Positions 10,574 through 24,125 of a stretch of 64,000 nucleotides of DNA are shown here, piece by piece; position 1 is the first letter of the stretch, and every line of letters begins with the position of its first letter. The notes under the pieces were generated by a model. It was not told the DNA's origin, made no database searches, and was given only the letters and a program-made list of their open reading frames with translations. The position numbers were made by a program, and so were the translations under genes. Source of the DNA: Robertmurraya sp. FSL R5-0851 (GTDB lineage: Bacteria > Bacillota > Bacilli > Bacillales > Cytobacillaceae); the NCBI RefSeq assembly GCF_038002965.1, contig NZ_JBBOOE010000001.1, forward strand, positions 3,391,001 to 3,455,000, written 5' to 3'.

Positions 10574-11839
10574 TTAGGCAGATGTTTTTCGTTCTTCTTT
10601 AAGAATACTTCCATCTTTTAGAATTAACTTTGGTACACCGTTATCAACCACGGTTTCTTTCGTGATGATACACTTAGTAATATCTTCTCTTGAAGGAAGA
10701 TCAAACATTACGTCAAGCATAATTCCCTCAATGATAGAACGAAGGCCACGAGCACCTGTTTTACGCTCAATTGCTTTTTTCGCAATTTCCTTAAGAGCAT
10801 CTTCTTCAAATTCTAATTCTACATCGTCTAGTTCAAGCATTTTTTGGTATTGTTTTACGAGTGCATTTTTCGGCTTTGTTAAAATTTCGATTAATGCGTC
10901 TTCATCTAACGTAGCTAGACTTGCAATAACTGGAAGTCGACCAATGAATTCAGGAATTAATCCGAAGCGTAATAGGTCTTCTGGTAATACCTTAGAAAGA
11001 AGATCCTTATCTTCTACTTCCTTCTTTTTCACATCTGATCCAAAACCGATTACCTTTTGACCTAGACGTCTTTTAATGATTGGTTCAATACCATCAAATG
11101 CTCCACCACAAATAAATAAAATGTTAGTAGTATCAATTTGAATGAACTCTTGATGAGGATGCTTTCTACCGCCTTGTGGTGGTACACTAGCCACCGTTCC
11201 TTCAAGGATTTTTAGTAGAGCTTGTTGTACTCCTTCACCAGATACATCTCTAGTAATGGATGGATTTTCCGATTTTCGAGCAATTTTATCGATTTCATCA
11301 ATATAAATAATACCTTTTTCAGCTTTTTCAACATCATAGTCAGCTGCTTGAATAAGCTTTAACAGGATATTTTCAACATCTTCACCAACGTAACCAGCTT
11401 CAGTAAGTGATGTTGCATCTGCAATAGCAAAAGGAACATTTAAAATTCTTGCTAAGGTTTGTGCAAGAAGTGTTTTTCCACTACCTGTTGGTCCAATCAT
11501 TGCTATATTACTTTTTGAAAGCTCAACTTCATCAATTTTGCTGTTAGAATTGATGCGCTTATAATGATTGTAAACAGCAACCGATAAGTTTTTCTTCGCT
11601 TGATCCTGACCGATTACATACTCATCTAAAATATTGCGGATTTCCATTGGTTTCGGAACATCCTTAAATTCTACTTCTTCTTCAGTTCCGAGTTCCTCTT
11701 CCACAATTTCAGTACATAACTCGATACACTCGTCACATATATACACACCTGGACCTGCAACTAGTTTTCGAACTTGATCTTGTGTTTTACCACAGAAGGA
11801 ACACTTTAATTGTCCTTTTTCATCATTAAATTTAAACAA
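10574..11839 (-). CDS. clpX: ATP-dependent Clp protease ATP-binding subunit ClpX
   Basis: 421 residues. AAA+ unfoldase that feeds substrates to ClpP. N-terminal zinc-binding domain with C13, C16, C35 and C38; Walker A GPTGSGKT near 115-122; Walker B IIYIDEID; ClpP-docking IGF tripeptide in KVIGFGSD; sensor-2 GARGLRS. Start: TTG at 11839, giving [13 protein letters not shown] as in B. subtilis ClpX; GGGGTG lies about 6 nt upstream. An in-frame GTG 9 bp earlier sits within the SD and is unlikely. Monocistronic. Confidence 0.97.
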   Translation of the reverse strand: MFKFNDEKGQLKCSFCGKTQDQVRKLVAGPGVYICDECIELCTEIVEEELGTEEEVEFKDVPKPMEIRNILDEYVIGQDQAKKNLSVAVYNHYKRINSNSKIDEVELSKSNIAMIGPTGSGKTLLAQTLARILNVPFAIADATSLTEAGYVGEDVENILLKLIQAADYDVEKAEKGIIYIDEIDKIARKSENPSITRDVSGEGVQQALLKILEGTVASVPPQGGRKHPHQEFIQIDTTNILFICGGAFDGIEPIIKRRLGQKVIGFGSDVKKKEVEDKDLLSKVLPEDLLRFGLIPEFIGRLPVIASLATLDEDALIEILTKPKNALVKQYQKMLELDDVELEFEEDALKEIAKKAIERKTGARGLRSIIEGIMLDVMFDLPSREDITKCIITKETVVDNGVPKLILKDGSILKEERKTSA

Positions 11840-12166
11840 TTTCTTCACCCCTTGAAAAGCGTCTAAAACACATAAATTGCTGCAGATATAATTGTTTATC
11901 TTTACTTACAGTATTCTTTATTCAATTGTTATCAATAAGTTATGTATTGCATTGTATCACATTTACTAGGTGGACAGGAAATGATAACTCTTGAAAAAGA
12001 AAACATTTTCATATCTGCAAAAGTAAATAAATATGTACTAGTTAATCTTAACCATAATTTCTAAAGTTAAATCGGAAGTTTTTACTAAATCTTTAAAAAC
12101 TTCATTTCTGTATTAGTTATGTATATGTCATTCTAATTGATTTTATAAGTATGTAAATGGTATAAA
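11840..12166. other. AT-rich intergenic region between tig and clpX
   Basis: About 330 bp without an ORF that has a ribosome-binding site on either strand. It must hold the clpX promoter, but no pair of -35/-10 boxes stands out; TTGATA-16-TACTGT near 11912-11939 (minus) is one weak candidate. The tig terminator is at its right end. Confidence 0.5.
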
Positions 12167-12194
12167 ACAAGGCACGATTCAATCGCGCCTTGTT
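12160..12194 (-). terminator. Terminator of tig
   Basis: Stem ACAAGGCGCGAT / ATCGTGCCTTGT on the minus strand with a TGA loop, then TTTTATA. T-rich on the other side as well. Confidence 0.88.
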
Positions 12195-12212
12195 CATTTT
12201 TTATAATATGAT

Positions 12213-13496
12213 TTAAACCGTTTTGCTGTTTTCTACTAAGAATTCAACAGCTTTTCTAACTTTAAGGTCTCCCTTAATTCCATCTACATTTCCTAAAGCA
12301 GCTCTAATGTTCTCAACAGTCATATTATACATTTCAGCCATTTTGTTTAATTCTGCATCTACATCTTCTTCAGAAACTTCAAGATTTTCTGCAGCTGCGA
12401 TAGCTTCAAGAGTTAAGCTTACACGCACACGCTTTTCGCCTTCTTCTCTCATTTGCTCACGTAGGGCATTTTCATCTTGGCCTGAGAATTGGAAGTATAA
12501 TTCAAGGTTCATACCTTGCATTTGTAAACGTTGTTCGAACTCTTGCATCATGCGATCCACTTCCGTATCGATCATTACAGCTGGAATGTCAATCTCAGCA
12601 TTTGCTGCTGCCTTGTCAACAACGGTATCACGTACGTGGTGCTCTGCTTCATGTTTTTTAGAATCTACTAAACGATTCTTAATCTTTTCTTTTAACGCAT
12701 CAAGTGTTTCAACTTCTTCATCCACATCTTTTGCGAACTCGTCATCAAGCTCAGGAAGCTCTTTTCCTTTTACTTCATGAAGTTTTACTTTGAATACTGC
12801 AGGTTTACCAGCTAATTCAGTTGCATGGTATTCTTCTGGGAAAGACACTTCTACATCTTTTTCTTCTCCAGCAGCTAGTCCAACTAATTGCTCTTCGAAC
12901 CCAGGAATAAATTGACCTGAACCTAACTCAAGTGAGTAGTTTTCAGCCTTTCCACCTTCGAAAGCTTCTCCATCAACGAAACCTTCAAAGTCCATTACTA
13001 CTGTATCGCCATTTTCAGCTTTGCCTTCTTCTTTAACAACAAGCTCAGCTTGACGTTCTTGAAGAGTTTTTAACTCGTTAGCTACATCCTCATCAGTAAC
13101 TTCAGTTTCAACTTTTTCTACTTCAAGTCCTTTGTACTCACCAAGTTTCACTTCAGGCTTAACTGTAACAGTTGCCTTAAAGATAAAGCTCTTGCCTTTT
13201 TCAATTTGCTCTACATCAATTTCAGGACGATCAACTGGATCAATACCTGATTCTTCAACTGCGTTTGCATAAGCTTCCGGAAGAAGAATATCAATTGCAT
13301 CTTGGTATAAAGACTCAACTCCAAAACGCTTCTCGAACATTGCACGAGGCATTTTCCCTTTACGGAAACCAGGTACATTTACCTTTGTTACTACTTTTTT
13401 AAATGCAGCGTCTAAACCTTCATTAACCTTTGCTGCATCTACTTCAACTGTAAGAACCCCTTGGTTCCCTTCTAGTTTTTCAAACTTCACAGACAT
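12213..13496 (-). CDS. tig: Trigger factor (ribosome-bound chaperone / PPIase)
   Basis: 427 residues. Binds ribosomal protein L23 at the exit tunnel and shields nascent chains. Seen: ribosome-docking signature GFRKG at 43-47, FKBP-type PPIase domain at about 150-245 ([31 protein letters not shown]), and a long helical C-terminal chaperone domain. Very acidic, as usual. Own sigma-A promoter and own terminator; monocistronic. Confidence 0.97.
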   Translation of the reverse strand: MSVKFEKLEGNQGVLTVEVDAAKVNEGLDAAFKKVVTKVNVPGFRKGKMPRAMFEKRFGVESLYQDAIDILLPEAYANAVEESGIDPVDRPEIDVEQIEKGKSFIFKATVTVKPEVKLGEYKGLEVEKVETEVTDEDVANELKTLQERQAELVVKEEGKAENGDTVVMDFEGFVDGEAFEGGKAENYSLELGSGQFIPGFEEQLVGLAAGEEKDVEVSFPEEYHATELAGKPAVFKVKLHEVKGKELPELDDEFAKDVDEEVETLDALKEKIKNRLVDSKKHEAEHHVRDTVVDKAAANAEIDIPAVMIDTEVDRMMQEFEQRLQMQGMNLELYFQFSGQDENALREQMREEGEKRVRVSLTLEAIAAAENLEVSEEDVDAELNKMAEMYNMTVENIRAALGNVDGIKGDLKVRKAVEFLVENSKTV

Positions 13497-13594
13497 ACGA
13501 ACTTTCCCTCCAAAATCTATTTACATTTTCATTCGTTACTAATTTAGATGAATATGTAAGCTTGTTTTTAATATACAGTTATTACAACCACTAC

Positions 13595-13622
13595 ATTATA
13601 ACATAGGTTGCCTTCGTTTCAA
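13595..13622 (-). promoter_or_regulatory. Sigma-A promoter of tig
   Basis: -35 TTGAAA (13617-13622), 16-bp spacer, -10 TATAAT (13595-13600), directly after the ysoA stop codon. Confidence 0.7.
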
Positions 13623-13631
13623 CATCCTAGA

Positions 13632-14672
13632 CTAAATAATAGGATAAGAAAATTCTTCAATTTCTTGTATATATCGTAATAATGTCTCAATATCCTGTTC
13701 AGATGATTGATAAACATCACTCATTTCATCAATCGAATAGTCCTGTGCGAAAAACATCAAAACTAATATATGATAAGCGGCAGCCAGTGTTCTCATATCA
13801 TTCGAAGGGTAATGAAATGGGTACAATATAAAAAGATGACGGTCTATTAAACTAATGGCTTGTTCTAGTAACGTGGGATTTTCCTGTTCAAGTTGTTCTG
13901 CTAAAACCTTTGAGACCTCTATTTTTTGTTGATGATCCCTTAAATCATAGAGATCCTTAGGGATTAACACCATTGAGGATTGAAGCTTAGTCACTGTTAT
14001 TGGCTCATGATATTGATGTTCTTTAAGTACGTGTAAGAGCATCGTTTTAATAAAAGGTTGGCCTTCACTTGACTGTAGATAGTTACGTATTTCATTTAAT
14101 ACAGGCTGGATATTTTGATGAGCAAGGTTAGCCACTTGTAACAATAGCTCCTTCTCATCCTTTGGGTCAAACAAATTAAGTGATTGGGGAGCGACTTGCT
14201 TGATTTCCTTTTCATCTTCTATTTCTACTGGCTGATTTTCTTCTACTGCATTAAGCATTCTTCTACTAAAATCCAGCAGTCTTCTAAAATGCTCGTATTT
14301 TTCAACTGGAACTTCATGTTCCTCTAATAGCACCTCAATGGTATGTACGACACGGCTGTATTCTTGTAGCTGGACAAGAACCATAATGAGCATATCAACC
14401 GTTTGAAAATACTCACCGATACCTATCCTTAACATCTCTTCTGTATACTCTTTTGCTTTTTCAAATGATCCGGATTCATAATAAGCCAAAACCAAGGCAA
14501 ACCAAATATCACTGTTTTCTTGATCATGCTCTTTTGCTTCTTCAAAATAAGGAATTGCCTCTCTAAATTGCTTTTTTTGTATAAAGTCTAACCCTTTTTC
14601 GAAAAGCCTCTTTTCTAAATCGGGGAAAAACACTACGTTTCCGTCCTTACGAGCCCGTTCCCTTTTTTTCAT
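13632..14672 (-). CDS. ysoA: TPR-repeat protein YsoA
   Basis: 346 residues, no signal peptide, so probably cytoplasmic. TPR-like helical repeats at about residues 22-100 (FEKGLDFIQKKQFREAIPYF, then DIWFALVLAYYESGSFEKA); the C-terminal two thirds are helical and acidic with no recognised catalytic motif. Its place between leuD and tig equals ysoA of B. subtilis, on which the name rests. Function unknown; a protein-protein interaction role is inferred from the TPRs only. Confidence 0.85.
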   Translation of the reverse strand: MKKRERARKDGNVVFFPDLEKRLFEKGLDFIQKKQFREAIPYFEEAKEHDQENSDIWFALVLAYYESGSFEKAKEYTEEMLRIGIGEYFQTVDMLIMVLVQLQEYSRVVHTIEVLLEEHEVPVEKYEHFRRLLDFSRRMLNAVEENQPVEIEDEKEIKQVAPQSLNLFDPKDEKELLLQVANLAHQNIQPVLNEIRNYLQSSEGQPFIKTMLLHVLKEHQYHEPITVTKLQSSMVLIPKDLYDLRDHQQKIEVSKVLAEQLEQENPTLLEQAISLIDRHLFILYPFHYPSNDMRTLAAAYHILVLMFFAQDYSIDEMSDVYQSSEQDIETLLRYIQEIEEFSYPII

Positions 14673-14730
14673 CTACCATACCCCTTATTTATAACCTGAG
14701 GTAAGTTTAGCAGAAACCACTATAAAAACA

Positions 14731-14767
14731 AAATAATAAATGGCCACAGCTTGTGCTGCGGCCATTT
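14731..14767 (-). terminator. Terminator of the ilv-leu operon (after leuD)
   Basis: 13-bp stem AAATGGCCGCAGC / GCTGTGGCCATTT (one G-U pair) with an ACAA loop, followed by TATTATTTTG on the minus strand. Confidence 0.85.
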
Positions 14768-14769
14768 AT

Positions 14770-15360
14770 TTACTTTGTTAACAATGCTCGGTTCTTTTCA
14801 TATTTATTAATTTGCTCGTCTAATTGAAGGGTAATTTCAATCTCATCCCAGCCATTAATCAGCATCTTTTTCCAATAAGAAGAAACCTCGAAAGACTCTG
14901 ATAGACCTTCAGCATCACTTATTGTTTGGTTTTCTAAATCAACTTTTAATTTATAGCTAGGGTTTTTCCCTTTTTCTAATAACACCTTCACTTTTTCTTC
15001 CTCTAATGCAATAGGAAGCATGCCGTTTTTCAGGCAGTTTTGATGAAAGATATCGGCAAAGGATGGAGCAATAACTACTTTAAAACCATAATCTAATAGA
15101 GCCCATGGAGCATGCTCCCTTGAGGAGCCACATCCAAAATTTTCGTTAGCTATTAGTATAGAAGCATTTTTCTTTGACGGATGATTTAATTCAAACTCAG
15201 GATTATCGGAGCCATCCTTGTTATATCTCCAATCGAAAAATAAATATTTTCCAAATCCTGTTTTCTCAATTCTTTTTAAAAATTGTTTTGGGATAATTTG
15301 ATCTGTATCTACATGTGCACGATCAAGTGCTACGGCTTCGCCTTCAAAAATAGTAAACAT
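14770..15360 (-). CDS. leuD: 3-isopropylmalate dehydratase small subunit
   Basis: 196 residues. With LeuC it isomerises 2-isopropylmalate to 3-isopropylmalate. Small-subunit swivel-domain markers are present: VDTDQIIPKQFLKR, the substrate loop NFGCGSSREHAPWAL (about 73-87) and the motif APSFADIFHQNCLKNGMLPI. Last gene of the operon; 16 bp after leuC and directly followed by the operon terminator. Confidence 0.97.
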   Translation of the reverse strand: MFTIFEGEAVALDRAHVDTDQIIPKQFLKRIEKTGFGKYLFFDWRYNKDGSDNPEFELNHPSKKNASILIANENFGCGSSREHAPWALLDYGFKVVIAPSFADIFHQNCLKNGMLPIALEEEKVKVLLEKGKNPSYKLKVDLENQTISDAEGLSESFEVSSYWKKMLINGWDEIEITLQLDEQINKYEKNRALLTK

Positions 15361-15376
15361 AATTTTTCCTCCCTCC

Positions 15377-16792
15377 TTATCGTACTTCTACAGGAGTTAA
15401 TTTTCTAATGTCAACAAAATGTCCATAAAGTGCTGCTGCTGCAGCCATTGCAGGACTAACTAAGTGAGTTCGAGCTCCCGCTCCTTGTCTACCTTCAAAA
15501 TTACGGTTAGAAGTAGAAGCACAGTGTTCTCCAGCTGGAACAACATCATCGTTCATGCTCAAGCACATACTACAACCTGATTCTCTCCACTCAAATCCTG
15601 CCTCAATAAAGATTTGATGTAACCCTTCCTCTTCAGCACGTTGTTTGACGCCTTGAGATCCAGGTACCACTAATGCACGTACACTTGGATGTACCTTTTG
15701 TCCCTTTACTACTTCAGCTGCTTTACGGATATCTTCAATTCTTGAATTCGTACATGACCCAATAAACACATGCTGAATTTTAATATCTTCGATTTTTTGC
15801 CCTTGATTTAGCCCCATATACTGAAGCGCTCTTTCAAGTGTACTCTTCTCAATTTCTGTCTCGTAATCTGCAACTGTTGGAATAGCGTCTTCTATTTTTG
15901 CTGTCATTGCAGGGTTGGTCCCCCAGCTGACCATCGGTGAAATATCAGAACCATCAATTACAATTTCTCGATCATACTTTGCATCTTTATCAGATGTAAA
16001 AGCACTCCAATGCTCTACATATCTATCAAACTCCTCTTTGTTCGGAGCGAATTTTCTACCTTTTAGATAAGAGAATGTCGTTTCATCCGGAGCTACTAAG
16101 CCTGCTCTAGCTCCACCTTCTATTGACATATTACAAATGGTCATTCTTTCTTCCATTGAAAGACCTTCAATTACTTCACCACAATACTCAATAACGTATC
16201 CTGTTCCAAACTGAACTCCAAATTTTGAAAGGACATACAGAATAACATCCTTTGCTGTAACCCCGCTTGAAAGCTTCCCATTAATTTCAAGCTTTAATGT
16301 TTTCGGCTTGGATTGCCAAAGAGTTTGTGTGGCAAGTACATGCTCCACTTCACTTGTACCAATTCCGAATGCTAAGGCACCAAATGCACCATGTGTGGAA
16401 GTATGACTATCTCCACAAACAATCGTCATCCCAGGCTGAGTTAACCCTAGCTCTGGACCGATAACATGGACGATTCCTTGGTCAGGGCTATCTAAATCAG
16501 CTAAAGGAACACCAAACTCTTGACAATTTTTTTCAAGTGTCGTCATTTGATTTTTTGCCACCGCATCGTTAATTTGCTTTCTGTTTACAGTTGGAACATT
16601 GTGATCCATCGTAGCAAACGTTCGATCAGGACGTCGAACCTTTCTATTTTTCATTCTTAGTCCTGAAAATGCTTGTGGAGAAGTAACTTCATGAACTAAA
16701 TGTAAATCAATGTATAATAAATCCGGTTTCCCTTCTTCTTTTTGTACAACATGGTAGTCCCAAATCTTTTCAATAATTGATTTCCCCATCAT
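15377..16792 (-). CDS. leuC: 3-isopropylmalate dehydratase large subunit
   Basis: 471 residues, aconitase family. Carries the catalytic [4Fe-4S] cluster on C347 (FIGSCTNSR), C407 and C410 (SGCSMC). Two adjacent ATG codons (16792 and 16789) follow AAGGAGGT; the second has the better spacing (8 nt), the first matches other Bacillus LeuC (MM...). A GC-rich hairpin lies between leuB and this SD. Confidence 0.97.
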   Translation of the reverse strand: MMGKSIIEKIWDYHVVQKEEGKPDLLYIDLHLVHEVTSPQAFSGLRMKNRKVRRPDRTFATMDHNVPTVNRKQINDAVAKNQMTTLEKNCQEFGVPLADLDSPDQGIVHVIGPELGLTQPGMTIVCGDSHTSTHGAFGALAFGIGTSEVEHVLATQTLWQSKPKTLKLEINGKLSSGVTAKDVILYVLSKFGVQFGTGYVIEYCGEVIEGLSMEERMTICNMSIEGGARAGLVAPDETTFSYLKGRKFAPNKEEFDRYVEHWSAFTSDKDAKYDREIVIDGSDISPMVSWGTNPAMTAKIEDAIPTVADYETEIEKSTLERALQYMGLNQGQKIEDIKIQHVFIGSCTNSRIEDIRKAAEVVKGQKVHPSVRALVVPGSQGVKQRAEEEGLHQIFIEAGFEWRESGCSMCLSMNDDVVPAGEHCASTSNRNFEGRQGAGARTHLVSPAMAAAAALYGHFVDIRKLTPVEVR

Positions 16793-16813
16793 TTTGACCT
16801 CCTTTTTAAAAGA

Positions 16814-16836
16814 GACACGGCGCGATAGGCCGTGTC
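16814..16836 (-). other. Intercistronic hairpin between leuB and leuC
   Basis: Perfect 8-bp stem GACACGGC / GCCGTGTC with a 7-nt loop, followed on the minus strand by TCTTTT and then the leuC SD. It is terminator-like but sits inside the operon, so it may act in mRNA processing or partial termination. Confidence 0.6.
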
Positions 16837-16863
16837 GTTTTGATATTCATTGTTAGCCAGAAT

Positions 16864-17976
16864 TTATGCGTATGCACCCATAATACTTGAAATCGTTTCA
16901 TGGCCTAAAATACATGCCTTTACTTCTGCAACCATTTCTGAAGTAGACACCGCTTTTTTTCCTTCTGATAAAATATCTTTTGTACGCAGTCCTGCATTTA
17001 AGACTTCATCAACCGCTTTTTCAACAGCAGCTGCCTCTTCTTCTAGACCAAACGATACTCTTAACATCATTGCCGCTGAAAGAATAGCCGCTAAAGGATT
17101 CGCAATATTTTTCCCTTCAATATCAGGAGCAGACCCATGAATTGGTTCATATAAGTATGGTCCATTTTCAGATAAACTAGAGGATGGAAGCATTCCTAAA
17201 GATCCGGTCAATACAGAAGCTTCATCGCTTAAAATGTCCCCAAATAAATTCTCAGTAACAACAACATCAAAACTCTTTGGATTTTTAATTAATTGCATCG
17301 CTGCATTATCTACAAGCATATGTTCAAGTTTTACCTCTGGATAGCGTTTTGCCACTTCCTCAGCTACTTCTCTCCACATTCTGCTTGATTCTAATACATT
17401 TGCTTTATCAACAGATGTAACCTTCTTCCCTCTTTTGTCCGCTAGTTGGAAGGCTAGTTCAATAACCCTAAGCATTTCTTCACGTTTATAGAAAAGAGTA
17501 TCAACTACTGCCTCTTTCTCATCCACTGTACGACGCTCACTTGGCTTACCAAAATATAATCCACCTGTTAATTCACGAACCATTAACATATCCACGTCTT
17601 GAATAATTTCTTTGCGAAGGGGTGATGAATCAGCTAGACTCGCATAAAAAGTAGTTGGGCGCAAGTTCGCATAAAGGTCAAGCTCTTTACGAATCTTTAG
17701 TAATCCTCTCTCTGGTCGGAGATGTACAGGCAAAGTATCGTACTTTGGCCCCCCGACCGCACCTAAAAGCACAGCATCACTTTGCTTACACAGTTCAACT
17801 GTCTCATCTGGAAGTGGACTCCCTGTTACTTCATAAGCTACTCCACCAATATGTCCATACGTAAATTCAAATTGATGACCAAATCTATCACCAATAGCCT
17901 GCAGTACATCCACCGCACCTTTAGTTACTTCTTTGCCAATTCCGTCTCCGGGTAGCACTGCAATCTGCTTCTTCAT
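16864..17976 (-). CDS. leuB: 3-isopropylmalate dehydrogenase
   Basis: 370 residues, full length. NAD-dependent oxidative decarboxylation of 3-isopropylmalate, third leucine-specific step. Seen: N-terminal AVLPGDGIGKEV (6-17), substrate arginines in LRPERGLLKIRKELDLYANLRP, catalytic Tyr in LTGGLYFGKPSERR, and nucleotide-binding EPIHGSAPDIEGKNIANP near 278-295. Preceded by a good SD; 31 bp after leuA. Confidence 0.97.
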   Translation of the reverse strand: MKKQIAVLPGDGIGKEVTKGAVDVLQAIGDRFGHQFEFTYGHIGGVAYEVTGSPLPDETVELCKQSDAVLLGAVGGPKYDTLPVHLRPERGLLKIRKELDLYANLRPTTFYASLADSSPLRKEIIQDVDMLMVRELTGGLYFGKPSERRTVDEKEAVVDTLFYKREEMLRVIELAFQLADKRGKKVTSVDKANVLESSRMWREVAEEVAKRYPEVKLEHMLVDNAAMQLIKNPKSFDVVVTENLFGDILSDEASVLTGSLGMLPSSSLSENGPYLYEPIHGSAPDIEGKNIANPLAAILSAAMMLRVSFGLEEEAAAVEKAVDEVLNAGLRTKDILSEGKKAVSTSEMVAEVKACILGHETISSIMGAYA

Positions 17977-18007
17977 CTTGTTTCCCCTCCATTAAAATGT
18001 ACATTTA

Positions 18008-20555
<2,548 letters not shown>

Positions 20556-20576
20556 TCATTAGTAAGTTTTTTTTAG

Positions 20577-21095
20577 TTAGACGATTGAATATGGTTTTAT
20601 CGCTTGAGAAGGTTTTTGTGTCCCTCTTAGGAAAGCGGTTGTCCCTGTTCTTGCCAATTCTTTAATTCCATATGGCTTAATTAATTCGATAAACGCTTCG
20701 ACTTTATCTGATTCACCAGTAAGCTGAATAACCAAGCTATCCTTGCTTACGTCAATGACTGATGCTCGAAACGGCTGTATTAAGGAATAAATCTCATTTC
20801 TCGTCGAAGAGTTTGATACCACTTTAATTAATGCTAGCTCCCTTGCGACAATTGATTGCTCTGTGATATCCATGACCTTGATCACGTCGATCTGCTTATT
20901 TAACTGTTTCGTTATTTGTTCAAGCACACCATCATTTTCAACATGAACAACACAAGTGATGCGAGATATTCCTTCCTGTTCGGAATAACCTACTGAAATG
21001 CTTTCAATATTATAATTTCTTTTTGAAAAGAGATTAGTAATACGATTTAACACACCAGGGCGATTCATTACAGTTAAAGTTATAATTCTTTTCAT
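20577..21095 (-). CDS. ilvH: Acetolactate synthase small (regulatory) subunit
   Basis: 172 residues. N-terminal ACT domain (about 3-77: [23 protein letters not shown]) that binds valine, and a C-terminal ACT-like domain. Start overlaps the ilvB stop (ATGA), giving stoichiometric coupling with the catalytic subunit. Confidence 0.97.
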   Translation of the reverse strand: MKRIITLTVMNRPGVLNRITNLFSKRNYNIESISVGYSEQEGISRITCVVHVENDGVLEQITKQLNKQIDVIKVMDITEQSIVARELALIKVVSNSSTRNEIYSLIQPFRASVIDVSKDSLVIQLTGESDKVEAFIELIKPYGIKELARTGTTAFLRGTQKPSQAIKPYSIV

Positions 21096-22807
21096 GGTTT
21101 CACACCTACCATTTCATGATGTCCTTTTCCAGGAGCGATCATTGGATAGACATTTTCGTCTGGATCAATGCGAATGTCTAGAAGTACTGGCTCATTATTT
21201 GTTAATACTTCATTAAAAATGGTTTCAGCCTGTGCCACATCTTCAATGACATACCCTTTAATTCCAAAAGCATCAGCCAACTTTACAAAATCAGGTTGGC
21301 CAGAGAATTTACTGTGTGAGAAACGAGATTCATAGAAGATCTCTTGCCACTGCCTTACCATTCCTAACGAAGAATTGTTAAGGATGATAATTTTAACAGG
21401 AAGATTTTGCTCTCTAATAACAGCCAATTCTTGCGTACACATTTGGAATCCACCATCACCTGAGATAGATAACACAATCGAATCTGGTGAGGCTAATTGT
21501 GCACCGATACTTGCAGGTAATCCAAAGCCCATTGTTCCAAGTCCACCTGAAGTTACCCAACGGTTTGCCTTTGAAAACTTATAGTATTGTGCGGCCCACA
21601 TCTGGTGTTGACCAACGTCTGTTACTACAATTGCTTCACCTTTTGTTTTTTCATAAAGCATTTCCATTACTTTTTGTGGCTTTAAGCGACCATCTTCCTT
21701 ATAAAAGTATGGATACTCTTTTTTCCAAGCATTTAGCGTGTCCAACCATTCCTGGTGAACCGGAGGTTTTCCTTCTTGAGCGATTAGCTGCTTTAACGCC
21801 TCTTTCGCATCCGCTACAACCGGGATATGAGTCTGAACATTTTTTCCGATTTCAGCAGGATCAATATCGATATGAGCAACGGTTGCGTTTGGAGCAAAAT
21901 GTTGAAGGTTTCCTGTTAGGCGGTCATCAAATCTAGCTCCAATATTGATGAGTAAATCACACTCATACAGTGCCATATTTGCGGTATAACACCCATGCAT
22001 ACCCGCAAGTCCAGCGAATAATGGATGTTCAGCAGGAAAGCCACCAAGTCCTAACAGAGTGTGCACAACCGGAAGATTTTGTTGTTCCGCGTATTGCTTC
22101 AACTCTTCGTAACCTTCAGCAAAGAGAATTCCTGCACCAGCTAAAATTACCGGCTTCTTCGCTCTACTAACCGCTTCTGTTAGCTTTCTAATCTGAAGAT
22201 AATTTGGTTGAACTGTTGGTTGATAACCTGGTAGATCGATTTCCTGCTCCTCAGGCACATTGGCTGTACCAGCTGCAATATCTTTAGGAATATCGATTAA
22301 CACTGGTCCTGGGCGTCCACTTGTGGCAACGTAGAATGCTTCTTTCACAATTCTAGGAATATCTTCAATACTACGAACCTGATAATTATATTTAGTTATG
22401 GGAGTCGTAATTCCCAGTATATCCGCCTCTTGGAATGCATCTGTACCGATCACTCCTGTTGCTACCTGACCTGTAAAGACAACTAAAGGTAAGGAGTCCA
22501 TCATCGCATCAGCTAATCCAGTAATAATATTAGTAGCACCAGGTCCTGATGTTGCGATTACAACACCCGGTTTTCCAGTTACTCGAGAATAACCTTCTGC
22601 TGCATGAATTCCACCTTGTTCATGGCGAGGGAGTATGTGTAGAATCTTAGAATCATAGAGCTTATCGTAAATTGGGAGAACTGCCCCTCCAGGATATCCA
22701 AATATTACCTCTACTTGCTCCTTCTTTAGTGCTTCAAGCATTAACTCTGCACCACTAATCGGTTCGTTTTCAGCCTTCATTTTTGTAAAGGCAGTTTCTT
22801 GCAACAT
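21092..22807 (-). CDS. ilvB: Acetolactate synthase large (catalytic) subunit
   Basis: 571 residues. ThDP-dependent condensation of two pyruvates, or pyruvate with 2-ketobutyrate. Seen: ThDP glutamate in [15 protein letters not shown] (about 61-75), FAD-binding middle domain, and the C-terminal ThDP/Mg motif GDGGFQMC...NN (GDG about 455). SD GGGAGG is 8-9 nt before the ATG. First gene after the Leu T-box. Confidence 0.97.
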   Translation of the reverse strand: MLQETAFTKMKAENEPISGAELMLEALKKEQVEVIFGYPGGAVLPIYDKLYDSKILHILPRHEQGGIHAAEGYSRVTGKPGVVIATSGPGATNIITGLADAMMDSLPLVVFTGQVATGVIGTDAFQEADILGITTPITKYNYQVRSIEDIPRIVKEAFYVATSGRPGPVLIDIPKDIAAGTANVPEEQEIDLPGYQPTVQPNYLQIRKLTEAVSRAKKPVILAGAGILFAEGYEELKQYAEQQNLPVVHTLLGLGGFPAEHPLFAGLAGMHGCYTANMALYECDLLINIGARFDDRLTGNLQHFAPNATVAHIDIDPAEIGKNVQTHIPVVADAKEALKQLIAQEGKPPVHQEWLDTLNAWKKEYPYFYKEDGRLKPQKVMEMLYEKTKGEAIVVTDVGQHQMWAAQYYKFSKANRWVTSGGLGTMGFGLPASIGAQLASPDSIVLSISGDGGFQMCTQELAVIREQNLPVKIIILNNSSLGMVRQWQEIFYESRFSHSKFSGQPDFVKLADAFGIKGYVIEDVAQAETIFNEVLTNNEPVLLDIRIDPDENVYPMIAPGKGHHEMVGVKP

Positions 22808-22861
22808 TTGTTGACCCTCCCTATTTCAATTCTTGTTAGATAATCTAACAAATTAACATTA

Positions 22862-23150
22862 TAAAAAGCCTCCCCATCCCCTACTTTGCCTACTACACCC
22901 TAGGCTAAAGGGATGGAAAGGCTTGAGAAACCTATCCACGGTACCACCCTTGTTCACGCAAATGCGTGCGCTCATGATCACTATTGGATCGTTTTGATAA
23001 CGAGTGTCTGACACTCGACTGCCTTTACTCTAAATTTTCAAGACAGTGCTCAAAGGTGAGTTCATTTCATGTCATTTCCACCGGCTTCCAGCTACCCCGG
23101 CTCTCTGTAGGATTGTTTCATGAAACTACTTTTCCTTATCAACGCTTTTA
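22862..23150 (-). promoter_or_regulatory. Leucine T-box riboswitch upstream of ilvB
   Basis: The minus strand shows T-box sequence AAGGGTGGTACC (about 22935-22952), stem I elements AGAGAGCCGGGG and AGCTGGAAGCCGGTG, and the specifier loop GAACTCACC with codon CUC (Leu) at 23058-23060. Stem III is CACGC-ATTT-GCGTG. The terminator stem at 22862-22923 (AAGCCTTTCCATCCC / GGGATGGGGAGGCTT, then TTTTT) competes with the antiterminator. Uncharged tRNA-Leu would allow read-through into ilvB. No clear promoter was found between ilvE and the leader, so it may act within an ilvE-ilvB transcript. Confidence 0.95.
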
Positions 23151-23159
23151 ACTATTAAC

Positions 23160-24065
23160 TTAGCTTACATGGGGAGTTGCTTCCTTAGAGTATACTTTTA
23201 CACCCTCAGAAACGACACGTTCTCTAAACTTCACTAGTAATTCCTTCGTAAGTGCACCCGGAGTACCATCGCCAATGACTCTACCATCTACCTTTATTAC
23301 TGCAATGACTTCTGCAGCTGTTCCAGTTAAAAACACTTCATCAGCTGTGTAAACATCATGTCTTGTAAATGGTTCTTCCTTAAGCTCATAGCCTAATTCT
23401 TTTACTATATCGATAACGGCGTTTCTTGTAATCCCTTCAAGTGCTCCAATATAGCCTGGAGGTGTAAAGAAACAACCATCGCGAATAATGAACACATTAT
23501 CAGCAGATCCTTCTGCAACATACCCTTGGTCATTAAGCATTAATGCTTCACTGACTCCAGCCAGATGTGCTTCAATTCTAACTAGCACATTATTTAAATA
23601 ATTTAAAGATTTTACTTTTGGACTAAGTACATCAGGTCTGTTTCTTCTTGTTGCAACAGTCACAATCTCTAATCCTGTTTCATACAATTCTTTCGGGAAA
23701 ATCGAAAGTGGTTCCACTATAACAACTACATTTGCCTTAGCACATTTATTTGGATCGAGTCCGAGGTCACCAACACCTCTAGAAACTACGACGCGAATAT
23801 AAGCATCTTCAATTTTATTTTTTTCAACAGTAGCGACGATAATATCTGTGAATTCATCTTGTGAGTATGGCACATTCAGCATAATTGACTTTGCTGAACG
23901 GTACAGTCGGTCCATATGTTCCTTCATTCGGAATACGTTACCGCTGTAGACTCGAATTCCTTCAAAAATACCGTCTCCGTATAGAAATCCATGATCGTAT
24001 ACTGAAATCTTGGCGTTCTCTTTAGTTACATATTCGCCATTTAAAAAAATCCATTGTTCAGTCAC
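23160..24065 (-). CDS. ilvE: Branched-chain amino acid aminotransferase (class IV)
   Basis: 301 residues. PLP enzyme that makes Val, Leu and Ile from their keto acids. Fold-type IV markers: SVYDHGFLYGDGIFEGIRVY (21-40), likely Schiff-base lysine K152 in SPKVKSLNYLN, EGSADNVFII and the PLP-phosphate loop FLTGTAAEV. Start: GTG at 24065 (MTEQWIFLNGEY), 7 nt after AGAGGT; a GTG 9 bp upstream overlaps the SD. It lies upstream of the T-box and has its own sigma-A promoter. Confidence 0.95.
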   Translation of the reverse strand: MTEQWIFLNGEYVTKENAKISVYDHGFLYGDGIFEGIRVYSGNVFRMKEHMDRLYRSAKSIMLNVPYSQDEFTDIIVATVEKNKIEDAYIRVVVSRGVGDLGLDPNKCAKANVVVIVEPLSIFPKELYETGLEIVTVATRRNRPDVLSPKVKSLNYLNNVLVRIEAHLAGVSEALMLNDQGYVAEGSADNVFIIRDGCFFTPPGYIGALEGITRNAVIDIVKELGYELKEEPFTRHDVYTADEVFLTGTAAEVIAVIKVDGRVIGDGTPGALTKELLVKFRERVVSEGVKVYSKEATPHVS

Positions 24066-24125
24066 GAAATACACCTCTTTGTATTAAAGTTAACCCGCTT
24101 TAAATGAATAAAATAATGACAAAAA

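Noticed and set aside
12223..12780. 185-codon plus-strand ORF, Ser-rich
   Set aside because: Antisense shadow of the acidic tig gene (GAA/GAT codons read as TTC/ATC/TCx); no SD or family.
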